Source: Sphingobacterium allocomposti (GTDB taxonomy: Bacteria; Bacteroidota; Bacteroidia; Sphingobacteriales; Sphingobacteriaceae). From it: a DNA stretch of 64,000 nt. Location: the NCBI RefSeq assembly GCF_008124885.1, contig NZ_VNHX01000011.1:62001-126000 (forward strand). Direction: 5' to 3'. A model generated the notes under the pieces. It saw nothing but the letters and a program-made list of their open reading frames with translations. It did no database searches and was not told where the DNA came from. How positions within the stretch are numbered: position 1 is the first letter of the stretch; each line of letters begins with the position of its first letter. Below, in pieces: positions 26,403 to 35,468 of the stretch. A program made the position numbers and the translations under genes.

Positions 26403-27416
26403 CTATTTTAACCGTTCTGTTCTGCTCAGCTGCTCCTCATTCGCTGCCTGTAAAGCCGGATTCTTCTTAATCACGGGCGGAGGATTAAACACTGTGTAAT
26501 GGTTGGCCGTGATGACCGAGTCTTTATCCACGTCCGTTGGTTGCTCAAGGGTCCAGTCGGCCGTGTGTTTCTTCTCAAAACGGCACGTGTTACAGATGAA
26601 GTCTTCCACTTCATTGTATTCGTCTTTCCGGCCCGTGACCCGCAAAACCTCTTCTCCTTTGTACCATAGCGTAACCTTTCCGGAACACGTGGGACAATCG
26701 CGATGTGCGTCAACCGGCTTGGTAAACCAAACCCGATTTTTAAACCGGAAGGTCTTGTCGGTTAGCGCACCTACCGGACAGACGTCAATGACGTTACCGA
26801 TAAACTCGTTATCCAGCGCCCGCTCGATGAAGGTTGAAATCTCCGCATGGTCGCCGCGGTAGATCACACCATGTTCCCGTCGCCCCGTTAGCTGATTAGC
26901 AACATACACGCAGCGGTAACATAAAATGCACCGGTTCATATGCAGCTGTATCTTGTCTCCGATATCAATCCGCTCAAATGTACGCCGCTCAAATTCATAC
27001 CGGGTCTGTTCGGCGCCATGCTCATATCCTAAATCCTGCAATTTACATTCGCCGGCCTGATCGCAGATAGGACAATCCAATGGATGGTTAATCAGGAGCA
27101 TCTCGACGACACCCTTACGCGCTTCAATAACGTCCGGAGAAGTGATGTTCTGTACCTCCATACCGTCCATCACCGTCGTCCGGCACGATGCTACCAGCTT
27201 CGGCATTGGCCGTGGATCTTTCTCAGACCCCTTTGAGACCTTTACCAGGCATGTGCGGCACTTGCCTCCACTGCCTTCCAGCTTGGAATAGTAGCACATC
27301 GCAGGAGGGACAATATCGCCTCCTATCTGACGGGCAGCGTTTAAAATCGTCGTCCCCGGCGCAACGTCTATCGATATACCGTCTATGGTTACTTTAAATT
27401 TTCCTTCTTCAGCCAT
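26403..27416 (-). CDS. nuoG: Short NuoG-type iron-sulfur subunit
   Basis: Corresponds to the N-terminal part of NuoG. In 337 residues it has the 2Fe-2S set (C41, C53, C56, C78), the His-Cys 4Fe-4S site H111, C115, C118, C124, and the ferredoxin-like set C163, C166, C169, C213. After that come two CxxC pairs (C241/C244 and C275/C278) and then the protein ends; the large molybdopterin-oxidoreductase-like domain of the roughly 900-residue E. coli protein is absent. A short NuoG of this kind is usual in Bacteroidota as far as I know, so this is not taken as truncation by mutation. A 212-base gap separates it from nuoF. Confidence 0.93.
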   Translation of the reverse strand: MAEEGKFKVTIDGISIDVAPGTTILNAARQIGGDIVPPAMCYYSKLEGSGGKCRTCLVKVSKGSEKDPRPMPKLVASCRTTVMDGMEVQNITSPDVIEARKGVVEMLLINHPLDCPICDQAGECKLQDLGYEHGAEQTRYEFERRTFERIDIGDKIQLHMNRCILCYRCVYVANQLTGRREHGVIYRGDHAEISTFIERALDNEFIGNVIDVCPVGALTDKTFRFKNRVWFTKPVDAHRDCPTCSGKVTLWYKGEEVLRVTGRKDEYNEVEDFICNTCRFEKKHTADWTLEQPTDVDKDSVITANHYTVFNPPPVIKKNPALQAANEEQLSRTERLK

Positions 27417-27628
27417 AGTGCTTATATATAAAGTCTGAAATTAAGAAGTCGGAAGTGAGCAAGCCTTAAACCATTTAAATCGTCTCAATTCCAAATCCTC
27501 AAATTCCCTAATTGTCAATTTTCCCTAATTTTCGAACTCCGAACGGTTCAACGACATTCATTCTCCGCCTACTTAGCCACAACCTCCGCCGGCGCAGGTT
27601 CACCAGCCCTGGCCCTTATGCCCCCCCA
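27417..27628. other. Unusual gap inside the nuo operon
   Basis: The operon is otherwise tightly packed. Directly after the nuoF TAA the same frame stays open for 18 more codons, ending with the protein-like residues GEPAPAEVVAK before a TAG; the rest is A+T-rich words (CCCTAATTGTCAATTTTCCC) with no gene. A seven-base C run lies at 27621-27627. Confidence 0.5.
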
Positions 27629-28981
27629 TTACTCCGCCATGATCAGCGGGTCGGCGTAATGCGCCAGGCCATAATTCCTTGTCTGCGCTTCTTCCGGATG
27701 GAAAATATGCCATTCAAACTCGTCGCGGAAATGCCGGATGGCACTTGCCACCGGCCATGCGGAGGCGTCTCCCAATGGGCATATCGTGTTTCCATCGATT
27801 TTCCGCTGTATATCCCACAGCAGGTCGATGTCGGAAAGGTCGCCATGACCATACTCTATCTTATGCAGCACTTTTTCCATCCATCCTGTGCCTTCGCGGC
27901 AAGGAGAACATTGTCCGCAACTTTCATGATGATAAAAGCGTGTAAAGTTCAATGTGTTGCGTACGATACATTGATCCTCGTCAAAAGCAATAAAGCCGCC
28001 CGATCCCATGGCAGTCCCGGTCACAAATCCGCCGTCAGCCAACGACTCGTACGTCATGAGCCGCGCATCGCCCTTGGCCGTTTTCAACGCCAGGTTTGCC
28101 GGCAGGATAGGGACTGATGATCCACCAGCCACCACAGCTTTTAATCGCTTTCCATTGGCGATACCGCCACAATATTCGTCCGAGTAGATAAATTCTTCCA
28201 CAGGCAAGCCAAGCTCGATCTCGTAGACACCCGGACGCACAATATTGCCGGAGGCTGATATGAGTTTGGTGCCGGTGCTTCGCTCGATACCTATTTTCGC
28301 ATATTCCTCGCCTCCCTCGTTGATGATCGGCACGGTAGCAGCAATAGATTCTACATTGTTAACAACCGTGGGGCAACCATAGAGGCCTGCCACGGCAGGG
28401 AAAGGGGGTTTTATACGCGGGTTTCCACGTTTACCTTCGAGGGATTCGAGCAGCGCTGTTTCCTCGCCGCATATGTAGGCGCCGCCGCCGGGCTGCACGT
28501 AAATTTCCAGGTCATACCCCGTTCCCAATATATTTTTGCCGAGGAACCCTGCGGCCTTAGCCTCTGCGATAGCCCTTTCCACAATACGGATCTGCGGCAT
28601 CATCTCGCCGCGGATATAGATATAGGACGTATTGGCTCCTAAAGCGTAGCTCGATACAATCATACCTTCTACCAGCGCATGGGGGATTTTAGTCATCAGA
28701 TACCGGTCTTTAAAAGTCCCCGGTTCGGATTCGTCGCCGTTGCATACAAGGTATCTCGGCACGCCTTCTGGCTTTGCCAGAAACCCCCACTTCATACCTG
28801 TGGGGAAGCCTGCTCCGCCGCGGCCCCTTAAACCAGATTTTTTCACCTCTTCCACAACATCGTCCGGAGACATGGTTCTCAACGCTTTTTCTACTGCGCG
28901 GTAGCCGCCATACTGACGGTACACATCAAAGCCGTTTATCCCCGGAACATCCACATGGTTTAATAATAACTTACGTGCCAT
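27629..28981 (-). CDS. nuoF: NADH-quinone oxidoreductase subunit F
   Basis: Binds NADH and FMN and carries 4Fe-4S cluster N3. The 450-residue protein has the FMN loop GRGGAGFPTGMKW (53-65), NGDESEPGTFKDR, GGGAYICGEETALLESLEGK (NADH site, 165-184), and the cluster ligands C355, C358, C361 and C401. It starts one base after the nuoE stop. Confidence 0.97.
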   Translation of the reverse strand: MARKLLLNHVDVPGINGFDVYRQYGGYRAVEKALRTMSPDDVVEEVKKSGLRGRGGAGFPTGMKWGFLAKPEGVPRYLVCNGDESEPGTFKDRYLMTKIPHALVEGMIVSSYALGANTSYIYIRGEMMPQIRIVERAIAEAKAAGFLGKNILGTGYDLEIYVQPGGGAYICGEETALLESLEGKRGNPRIKPPFPAVAGLYGCPTVVNNVESIAATVPIINEGGEEYAKIGIERSTGTKLISASGNIVRPGVYEIELGLPVEEFIYSDEYCGGIANGKRLKAVVAGGSSVPILPANLALKTAKGDARLMTYESLADGGFVTGTAMGSGGFIAFDEDQCIVRNTLNFTRFYHHESCGQCSPCREGTGWMEKVLHKIEYGHGDLSDIDLLWDIQRKIDGNTICPLGDASAWPVASAIRHFRDEFEWHIFHPEEAQTRNYGLAHYADPLIMAE

Positions 28982-28982
28982 A

Positions 28983-29507
28983 TTAATTTGTTTCTGCTTT
29001 ATGCCTCAATTCCTCTATAAGTTTGTCCACGCTGTTCTCTGTCAGGTTTTCATAGAATGTATATTCGGGCCCTATCTGCAGCACCGGTCCGAAGCCGCAG
29101 GCCGCAATACACTCCACACCGCGCCATGAAAACATACCGTCTGCGGTTACCTCGCCTTCTTTAACACCCAGCCTTGTTTCGATATGCTTCATGATGCGTT
29201 CCGCGCCCACCAGACAGCAGGGGCCGGTACGGCATACTTCCAGTACATACTTTCCTTTCGGCTGTAAAAAGAACATCGTGTAGAATGTTGCCACTTCGTA
29301 CACCTCAATGGGCTGAATCCCTAGATAAGCAGCAACCTTATCCATGGCGTCGACGCTTAGCCACCCGTATTCGGCCTGCACCAAGTGCAAAATCGGCAGT
29401 AATGCCGACTTGTGGCGGCCTTCGGGATACCGGGCCACGACTTCTGCAAACCGCTCAAGCAACGGGGCAGAAAACTCGACGATCATATTTTCCTGAACCT
29501 TAAGCAT
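28983..29507 (-). CDS. nuoE: NADH-quinone oxidoreductase subunit E
   Basis: Thioredoxin-fold 2Fe-2S subunit (cluster N1a) that partners NuoF. The 174-residue protein carries C92 and C97 in CRTGPCCLVGAE and C133 and C137 in CIAACGFGPV, after the helical YPEGRHKSALLPIL segment. Its ATG overlaps the nuoD 3' end by 8 bases. Confidence 0.96.
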   Translation of the reverse strand: MLKVQENMIVEFSAPLLERFAEVVARYPEGRHKSALLPILHLVQAEYGWLSVDAMDKVAAYLGIQPIEVYEVATFYTMFFLQPKGKYVLEVCRTGPCCLVGAERIMKHIETRLGVKEGEVTADGMFSWRGVECIAACGFGPVLQIGPEYTFYENLTENSVDKLIEELRHKAETN

Positions 29508-30735
29508 CTAGTTCTCCTGCAATAATATTTAAACTACTCATATTGATAATAGCATCCGAGATCAGCATTCCGCTGCTCATTGGAGCAAACATCTGATAAT
29601 TGATAAATGATGGCCTACGGAAGTGTAGACGATAGGGCGAGCGGCCTCCGTCGTGAATAAGGTAAAATCCAAGCTCTCCGTTCGCACCTTCCACGGCGTG
29701 GTATACTTCTGACTGCGGCGTCTCCCATTCTCCCATGACGATCTTGAAATGGTAGATCAACGCCTCCATATTGGTATACACCTGTTCTTTTGGCGGCAGA
29801 TAAAATTCGGGCACGTCGGCATGGAATACGCCGACAGGTTCCTTCTTAATTTTGTCTAATGCCTGTTCTATAATGCGCAGGGATTGCCACATTTCATCGT
29901 TGCGCACCATAAAGCGGTCGTACACATCTCCCGTGGTACCTACCGGGATGTCGAAATCAAACTCCTCATACGAACTATACGGCGACACCGCACGCACATC
30001 GTAGTCAACGCCTGTTGCGCGCAATATAGGACCAGACCAGCTATAACTCAACGCCTGCTCCGGTGTTACCGCTGCTACGCCTGACGTCCGCTCGATAAAA
30101 ATCCGATTGCGTACGAACAGGTTTTCGAATTCCTTCAACACCGGCGGGAACCGCTTGATAAATTCCTCTATCTTACGGAATGCGACTTCATTGAAATCCC
30201 GCTCAAAACCTCCTATACGTCCTATATTGGTTGTTAAGCGCGCGCCACAGATTTCCTCAAAGATTTCGTAAATAAACTCGCGCTCCTGCATGACATATAG
30301 AAAACCGGAAAATGCTCCAGTATCAACACCCAGGATTCCATTGCAGATGATATGGTCGGCTATGCGAGCCAGTTCCATCACGATAACACGCATGTATTGA
30401 ACGCGTTTGGGGATATCGATCTGCAGCAGCTTCTCGACAGTCATATGCCACCCCATGTTGTTTATCGGGGCTGAACAGTAGTTCAGGCGGTCCGTAAGTG
30501 GCGTTATCTGATAAAACGGACGATGTTCCGCGATCTTCTCAAACGCCCGATGTATATAACCTATGGTGGATACACCGCTCACGATGCGTTCCCCGTCGAT
30601 CTGCACAACGTTCTGGAACACCCCATGCGTAGCCGGGTGCGTCGGGCCGATGTTTAATGTGATCAGCTCGTCCTGTGGATCGTTATCGAAAAATACGGCG
30701 GCATTCGGTGTTATCTTGGTTACTGGTTTACTCAT
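29500..30735 (-). CDS. nuoD: NADH-quinone oxidoreductase subunit D
   Basis: 49-kDa-type subunit forming the quinone site. The 411-residue protein has NIGPTHPATHGVFQ with the conserved His pair, HRAFEKIAEHRPFYQITPLT, and C-terminal RSPYRLHFRRPSFINYQ and SLNIIAGELDA. Unlike in E. coli it is not fused to NuoC. Confidence 0.97.
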   Translation of the reverse strand: MSKPVTKITPNAAVFFDNDPQDELITLNIGPTHPATHGVFQNVVQIDGERIVSGVSTIGYIHRAFEKIAEHRPFYQITPLTDRLNYCSAPINNMGWHMTVEKLLQIDIPKRVQYMRVIVMELARIADHIICNGILGVDTGAFSGFLYVMQEREFIYEIFEEICGARLTTNIGRIGGFERDFNEVAFRKIEEFIKRFPPVLKEFENLFVRNRIFIERTSGVAAVTPEQALSYSWSGPILRATGVDYDVRAVSPYSSYEEFDFDIPVGTTGDVYDRFMVRNDEMWQSLRIIEQALDKIKKEPVGVFHADVPEFYLPPKEQVYTNMEALIYHFKIVMGEWETPQSEVYHAVEGANGELGFYLIHDGGRSPYRLHFRRPSFINYQMFAPMSSGMLISDAIINMSSLNIIAGELDA

Positions 30736-30749
30736 CTTAATTTCGGTTA

Positions 30750-31253
30750 TTATCGTCCAAAATAAAAATCTTTTTTGTCTACCCGGTTTGGATCTTCCAG
30801 GGGATACTCCTTGCGCATCGGAAAAACATCCAGTTCGTCCATATTCAAGATCCGCCGCAGGTCCGGATGGCCTTCAAAGATTATCCCGAAGAAATCGTAC
30901 GTCTCGCGCTCCATCCAGTTTGCCCCATGCCATATTGTTGTAGCAGTAGGTACGGTCGGAATAGGGCCGGACACAAATACCTTAATCCGCAGCCTTACAT
31001 CCTGAAGCATATTGTACACGTGGTAGACGACGCAGAACTCCTGCTCCTGCCTGGGATAATGCACGGCCGTGATATCTGTCAGATAATTCATCCGGAGCTC
31101 CGGATCCTCTTTAACAAACTGCAGCACGTCAATGATCGTCTCCACATTTACAGCGACAGTCAGCAAGCCGTGCGGCTCTCCGATCACGGCCAGCCCCTCG
31201 CCATAGCGATCCTGCAGCCGGGTAATAATTTTCTGGTTATCGAGTTTATCCAT
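30750..31253 (-). CDS. nuoC: NADH-quinone oxidoreductase subunit C
   Basis: 30-kDa-type peripheral subunit. The 167-residue protein shows the family signature near residues 112-150, [20 protein letters not shown] followed by LRRIL and YPLEDPNR. Its start overlaps the nuoB end by 8 bases. Confidence 0.96.
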   Translation of the reverse strand: MDKLDNQKIITRLQDRYGEGLAVIGEPHGLLTVAVNVETIIDVLQFVKEDPELRMNYLTDITAVHYPRQEQEFCVVYHVYNMLQDVRLRIKVFVSGPIPTVPTATTIWHGANWMERETYDFFGIIFEGHPDLRRILNMDELDVFPMRKEYPLEDPNRVDKKDFYFGR

Positions 31254-31806
31254 TTCCGTTATCCGTTACTATCCCATATTTCTCCAGCAAAGCCTTGTAT
31301 TCCGGCGTATTACGGCGGTTTAACGACTCATTCTTCACAATCTCCTGCAGCTTCAAAACGCCATCTAAAATAGCTTCAGGACGCGGCGGACAACCGGGGA
31401 CGTATACGTCTACCGGGATAATCTCGTCGATCCCCTGCAAAACGGAATACGTATCGAAAATTCCGCCGCTTGATGCGCAGGCGCCGACGGCAATCACCCA
31501 GCGGGGCTCCGCCATCTGTATATATACCTGCTTCAATACGGGGGCCATCTTTTTAGCGATAGTCCCCATCACCAGGAGCATATCAGCCTGCCTCGGCGAA
31601 AAACTCGGGCGTTCCGCTCCAAACCGCGCGAGGTCATACGTCGACCCCATGGTCGCCATAAACTCTATCCCGCAACACGAGGTTGCGAACGGCAATGGCC
31701 ATAACGAATTTGCCCGCGCAAGACCGATAGCTTTATCCAACGTCGTCGCAAAAAATCCTGCTCCTTCAACCCCTGGGGGCGCTTCTGCCAATGTCACTTT
31801 ACTCAT
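31246..31806 (-). CDS. nuoB: NADH-quinone oxidoreductase subunit B
   Basis: Carries cluster N2, the electron donor to quinone. The 186-residue protein has the tandem cysteines in [12 protein letters not shown] (C44, C45), [11 protein letters not shown] (C110) and [11 protein letters not shown] (C139). A 154-base gap separates it from nuoA; nothing is recognised in that gap. Confidence 0.97.
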   Translation of the reverse strand: MSKVTLAEAPPGVEGAGFFATTLDKAIGLARANSLWPLPFATSCCGIEFMATMGSTYDLARFGAERPSFSPRQADMLLVMGTIAKKMAPVLKQVYIQMAEPRWVIAVGACASSGGIFDTYSVLQGIDEIIPVDVYVPGCPPRPEAILDGVLKLQEIVKNESLNRRNTPEYKALLEKYGIVTDNGNG

Positions 31807-31960
31807 GACTATCGTTTTTTTGGTTTACACATAAGTTTATTTGGTGGAGGTAGGTAGACGGATGTCAATGATCCCACGATTTCCGGATAGCACCTGCGCA
31901 TTCAAGTTATGCCGCGTATATGCAATAGAATACTTCCGGTCGGCTTGCGGCCGGAAGCAG

Positions 31961-32341
31961 TTAATCCCAGTCTAAAGCCCGCTTCTTAATCACATAGATG
32001 AACCCTAACAGAAGAAAGCCCATGAAAATGAACATCTCTATCAGACCTTCAACCCCAAACTCACGGAAATTGACGGCCCACGGATACATGAATATGACCT
32101 CCACATCAAATATGACGAACAAGATAGCTACTAAGAAATATTTGATGGAAAAGCGCTGCCTGGCATTTCCGATGACCTGCACCCCCGATTCGAAAGCACC
32201 CAGCTTGTTCTCCGTCCGAACTTTGGGGCCTATCAAATGTGTGCCGATAATTGTCAGCACGCCGAAACTTACAGCTACACCTAGCTGTATTAAAATAGGG
32301 ATGTAATCTACTGGAGTGCTACTTAGGTTTACACTTTCCAT
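31961..32341 (-). CDS. nuoA: NADH-quinone oxidoreductase subunit A
   Basis: Three-helix membrane subunit, first gene of the operon. The 126-residue protein has KLGAFESGVQVIGNARQRFS and the conserved YFLVAILFVIFDVEVIFMYPW segment with the Asp-Glu pair. The gene follows a TATATTTG promoter box. Confidence 0.96.
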   Translation of the reverse strand: MESVNLSSTPVDYIPILIQLGVAVSFGVLTIIGTHLIGPKVRTENKLGAFESGVQVIGNARQRFSIKYFLVAILFVIFDVEVIFMYPWAVNFREFGVEGLIEMFIFMGFLLLGFIYVIKKRALDWD

Positions 32342-32370
32342 AATATCAGTTTATTATCTGTTCTCTCTAA

Positions 32371-32378
32371 CAAATATA
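32371..32378 (-). promoter_or_regulatory. -7 box of the nuo operon promoter
   Basis: TATATTTG on the minus strand, about 30 bases before the nuoA ATG and directly downstream of the terminator of the preceding operon. No good TTG is seen at the expected distance. Confidence 0.5.
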
Positions 32379-32397
32379 TCATTTTTTCCCAATAAAA

Positions 32398-32421
32398 AAA
32401 GGGACCGCTAGCAGTCCCTTT
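32398..32421 (-). terminator. Rho-independent terminator after the TPR gene
   Basis: AAAGGGAC (32398-32405) pairs with GTCCCTTT (32414-32421) around an 8-base loop; in the minus direction the stem is followed by a run of seven T. It closes the exbB-tonB-TPR operon. Confidence 0.85.
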
Positions 32422-32443
32422 ATATTTTAATGTTATTTTAATT

Positions 32444-34183
32444 TTAGAGTTGATCAACGAACTGTCCAGCAAACTCATTCTCCGGATCAACCTTGATTGT
32501 CTCCTGGAAATATGTTTTCGCTTTTGCGTTATCTCCTTTTAAGTAATAGAAATAGCCAAGGTAGTTGTTCGCGTCTGTGATGTACGAATTTAGGTTCGCG
32601 TCATCCGACTCTATGCTCTTAACCGCTTCTAATAACTTCGTAAATGAATCTACAAATAGACCTTGCGCTTTCTCCGGATCGTACATTACACCATCCAAAG
32701 CCAGCTCTGACAATCCCTTGTAGTAAAGGGAGTTGATCAGATATTTTTTCTTCACATCCTCTTTGTCTGTTGCCACTACAATACCAAAGGCCTTAACTGC
32801 TTCGTCCAAGATCGGCTTACCTTCCTGCAGCTTTTGCTGTCCAAGCTCTGGTGTTACCTCCTCGCCCTCAGCAGGAGAGACGATCTTCGAACCTTTACTG
32901 TACTGACCTAAGCCTAAGTAATAGTTTGCATCGTAGTAGTAGTCAGACTCCGGCATGGAAGCTGGCAAACGGAAGATCTTTACAGCATTTTCTACGTCGC
33001 CGTCTTGATATTTCGCAAATGCCGTTTCAGCGATTTCTGTCTCTAAGTTATCCTCTTCAGTCTGCTTCTCCATAGCTTGCTTAAGCAAGTCCATACCTTT
33101 CGCTTCATCGCCGGCGCTCAAGTTTGCCAAACCAGCGTACAGGTAGTCACGTGGGATTAAACGCTCAGGCTGCACTTTTGAAAATAAGGTATTCATGTAC
33201 TCCGTTGCTTTGGCATAGTCCTTATCTTGGTTGTATGCGATATATCCTAAATAGCGGTATACTTTCGCGTCTACACCAGGCGCATTCGCCAATTCTTCTG
33301 CAACGGTCTTCAACTCCTCATAGTTACCGGAGTACACCAAAAAGTCTGCATAACGTGTCTTCGCTTCTACGGAGTTATCACCGGTTAAGCTTAGATATTT
33401 CTTGTAGTTTTCTACACCCTTTTGGTTGATCTCACGGTACTGCTCTTCCGGAGCTTTCAAAGACGATAAGTAATAAGTCTCCGCCAGCTCGCGGTATAAC
33501 GGCGCATAATCCGGATGTTCCTGTGTCAACGCTGTTAGCTGCTCAATAACGACATCGTAAGCCTGCGCACGTCTCGAGATCACCGCCTGCCCGATTTTCG
33601 GTGCCAACAGATTAGGATCCATATATTCTGCATCGCGGTAATTTACGAACGCCTGGCTACTTTCGCCCATACCTGCGTAAGCATCACCTAACGCCACTAA
33701 AATAGAAGGATCTTTCTCGTTTTTCGCCTTTGCCTGCGTTAAGTACTCTATAGCTTTCGTATAGTCTGGCTTAGGTGCGTCTATATAAGCCTCTCCGATA
33801 TATAGAAGCGGCAAATAATCTTTCTTACCTAATCCCGCAACCGCTGTCGAGAACTTCGATTCTGCTGCACTTTGGTTGCCATTCATGAGGTCAACAATAC
33901 CTAGACCTACATTGTTTAATTGTTCTTTTGGAGCGTTTGTCAACCCTTGGTTGAATACGTAAGCTGCTGAGTCTACTTTATCGTTGATTAAATGAATTTT
34001 TCCTAGATAGAAGTAGTTCTCGCCGTCCTTCGCTTTCTTCTCCACCAAGTTCTGAAGGATACCCTTCGCCTTGTCATACTGCTCAGCAGTTAAAGCTGCT
34101 TTTGCATCTTTCAAGCTTTGTGCACCCGCAGAACCTATTGTTCCAGCCAATAATAGACTTAAAAATAATTTGCTGTGTGTCAT
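32444..34183 (-). CDS. Exported tetratricopeptide-repeat protein
   Basis: A 579-residue protein with a signal peptide (MTHSKLFLSLLLAGTIGSAGAQ, cut before SLKD) and TPR motifs along its length, for example AEQYDKAKGILQNLVEK, PSILVALGDAYAGMGESSQAF, YRYLGYIAYNQDKDYAKATEYM and YFYYLKGDNAKAKTYFQETI. It is the last gene of the exbB-exbD-tonB operon and probably works in the periplasm with the TonB system; the exact role is unknown. Confidence 0.88.
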   Translation of the reverse strand: MTHSKLFLSLLLAGTIGSAGAQSLKDAKAALTAEQYDKAKGILQNLVEKKAKDGENYFYLGKIHLINDKVDSAAYVFNQGLTNAPKEQLNNVGLGIVDLMNGNQSAAESKFSTAVAGLGKKDYLPLLYIGEAYIDAPKPDYTKAIEYLTQAKAKNEKDPSILVALGDAYAGMGESSQAFVNYRDAEYMDPNLLAPKIGQAVISRRAQAYDVVIEQLTALTQEHPDYAPLYRELAETYYLSSLKAPEEQYREINQKGVENYKKYLSLTGDNSVEAKTRYADFLVYSGNYEELKTVAEELANAPGVDAKVYRYLGYIAYNQDKDYAKATEYMNTLFSKVQPERLIPRDYLYAGLANLSAGDEAKGMDLLKQAMEKQTEEDNLETEIAETAFAKYQDGDVENAVKIFRLPASMPESDYYYDANYYLGLGQYSKGSKIVSPAEGEEVTPELGQQKLQEGKPILDEAVKAFGIVVATDKEDVKKKYLINSLYYKGLSELALDGVMYDPEKAQGLFVDSFTKLLEAVKSIESDDANLNSYITDANNYLGYFYYLKGDNAKAKTYFQETIKVDPENEFAGQFVDQL

Positions 34184-34215
34184 AATTTATCGTGTTCTAC
34201 TTTTTATTCTCTTTA

Positions 34216-35181
34216 TTAAATATTATCCCTAACAATAATCTCGCGTCCGGGCATGGTGGCAGGTACAAGACCTGACCGCAGGACGATCCGCTGCCCTCTA
34301 TCACCTGTCAAAAACGCCGAGAAACCGATCCCTAGCCCCATATTGGGTTGATAGTTCAGCACATAAAAAGTGCGTCGCAAAGGATACTGTCCCGCAGCAA
34401 GTGTAGATTGACTCGGCTTATAAAACTTTCGATCAGCCTGCTCTCCCTGCGTATTCTGCACGCTCAAGATACGAATATTATTTTTATCTGGAAACGTTGC
34501 TATTAAATCTAGATACTGGTTATAGCCCAATACACCGACTTTTTCCGTGCTGCTTGCCACCGCCTGTAACACCCCAGCTGCGCCATTGCCGGCCTCCACA
34601 AAATTAGAGGCTACCTTTTCGATTTTTCCGATCTCCTGCAAATGTCTAAACGTACTTGAATTAATATTGTCGAAGACTATTTTTTTCCTGTCGGTGCTCA
34701 CGCCCCTCATCGCCTCTGTTAAATACTCCATAGTAACGCTGGTATCGGCCGCTTTAGTATTGTTGATGACCACTATTCCATCTGTGCAAACCGGAAATAC
34801 CCGCGGCGATATCGAACGCTTATCAAAATAAGCGGCTTCCGTCTCATTCAGTTCGCGGGCAAGCACGGCTACGCCGGCCTTATCTGCCAATAACTCACGG
34901 ATAGCAAACAGCTCTGGTTTAGCTATAAACTGAAGCTTCGCGTTTGGATAAGCAGAAAGAAAAACCTCCTCCTGTTCCTTCAGCAACGGATAAACCGACT
35001 CATCTATCGCCACATATAATGTGCCGACAAGGATATCTTCTCTGGCAGCCTTCGTCTGCGAAACGCTGTCCTGGGAGTTGCCGTCCGTATTTTTCTTACG
35101 GGAACAGGCAAACATCAGCGGCAACATTCCGAGAAGAAAAACGATATACAATAGCTGTTTTATGTTTGTTCTTACTACCAT
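34216..35181 (-). CDS. PstS-like substrate-binding lipoprotein
   Basis: A 321-residue periplasmic-binding-fold protein with a lipoprotein signal ending PLMFAC. Segments such as GTLYVAIDESVYPLLKEQ, the ARELNETEAAYFDK region and YLTEAMRG follow the PBP-like domain of phosphate-binding PstS proteins. No PstCAB transporter is nearby; instead it is embedded in a TonB operon, so binding for transport is doubtful and a sensing or assembly role with TonB is possible. Confidence 0.78.
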   Translation of the reverse strand: MVVRTNIKQLLYIVFLLGMLPLMFACSRKKNTDGNSQDSVSQTKAAREDILVGTLYVAIDESVYPLLKEQEEVFLSAYPNAKLQFIAKPELFAIRELLADKAGVAVLARELNETEAAYFDKRSISPRVFPVCTDGIVVINNTKAADTSVTMEYLTEAMRGVSTDRKKIVFDNINSSTFRHLQEIGKIEKVASNFVEAGNGAAGVLQAVASSTEKVGVLGYNQYLDLIATFPDKNNIRILSVQNTQGEQADRKFYKPSQSTLAAGQYPLRRTFYVLNYQPNMGLGIGFSAFLTGDRGQRIVLRSGLVPATMPGREIIVRDNI

Positions 35182-35227
35182 TACTAATTAGAGTACTTAT
35201 GTTTAACAAAAGTTTAATGACGGGCTG

Positions 35228-35467
35228 CTAACGGTTAAAATTATTTTGCCATAGTCTCGCAAAACGCATAAACGAATAGACGATAAGCAAGATGCCGAAA
35301 AACGTCCTATATGTCGGGTTTATCTCCAGCGGGAAGTTGTCCCAGAAAATGATCAACATTCCCAACACAAAGTAGAAGCCAAACATCGCTAGGCCTAAAA
35401 TAGACAGAAATCGCTGGGTCGGCGATTTCTGACTAAATTTATTTGTGCTTTTACGCAAACCACTCAT
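35228..35467 (-). CDS. Small two-helix membrane protein
   Basis: 79 residues with a basic N-terminus and two hydrophobic stretches, LGLAMFGFYFVLGMLIIFW and FFGILLIVYSFMRFARLW. It is not recognised beyond being a small membrane protein in a tonB cluster; its stop-to-start spacing to tonB (one base) shows it is a real co-transcribed gene. Confidence 0.75.
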   Translation of the reverse strand: MSGLRKSTNKFSQKSPTQRFLSILGLAMFGFYFVLGMLIIFWDNFPLEINPTYRTFFGILLIVYSFMRFARLWQNNFNR

Positions 35468-35468
35468 A

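Noticed and set aside
27512..28117. 201-residue plus-strand frame opposite nuoF
   Set aside because: Shadow of the strongly supported nuoF gene.
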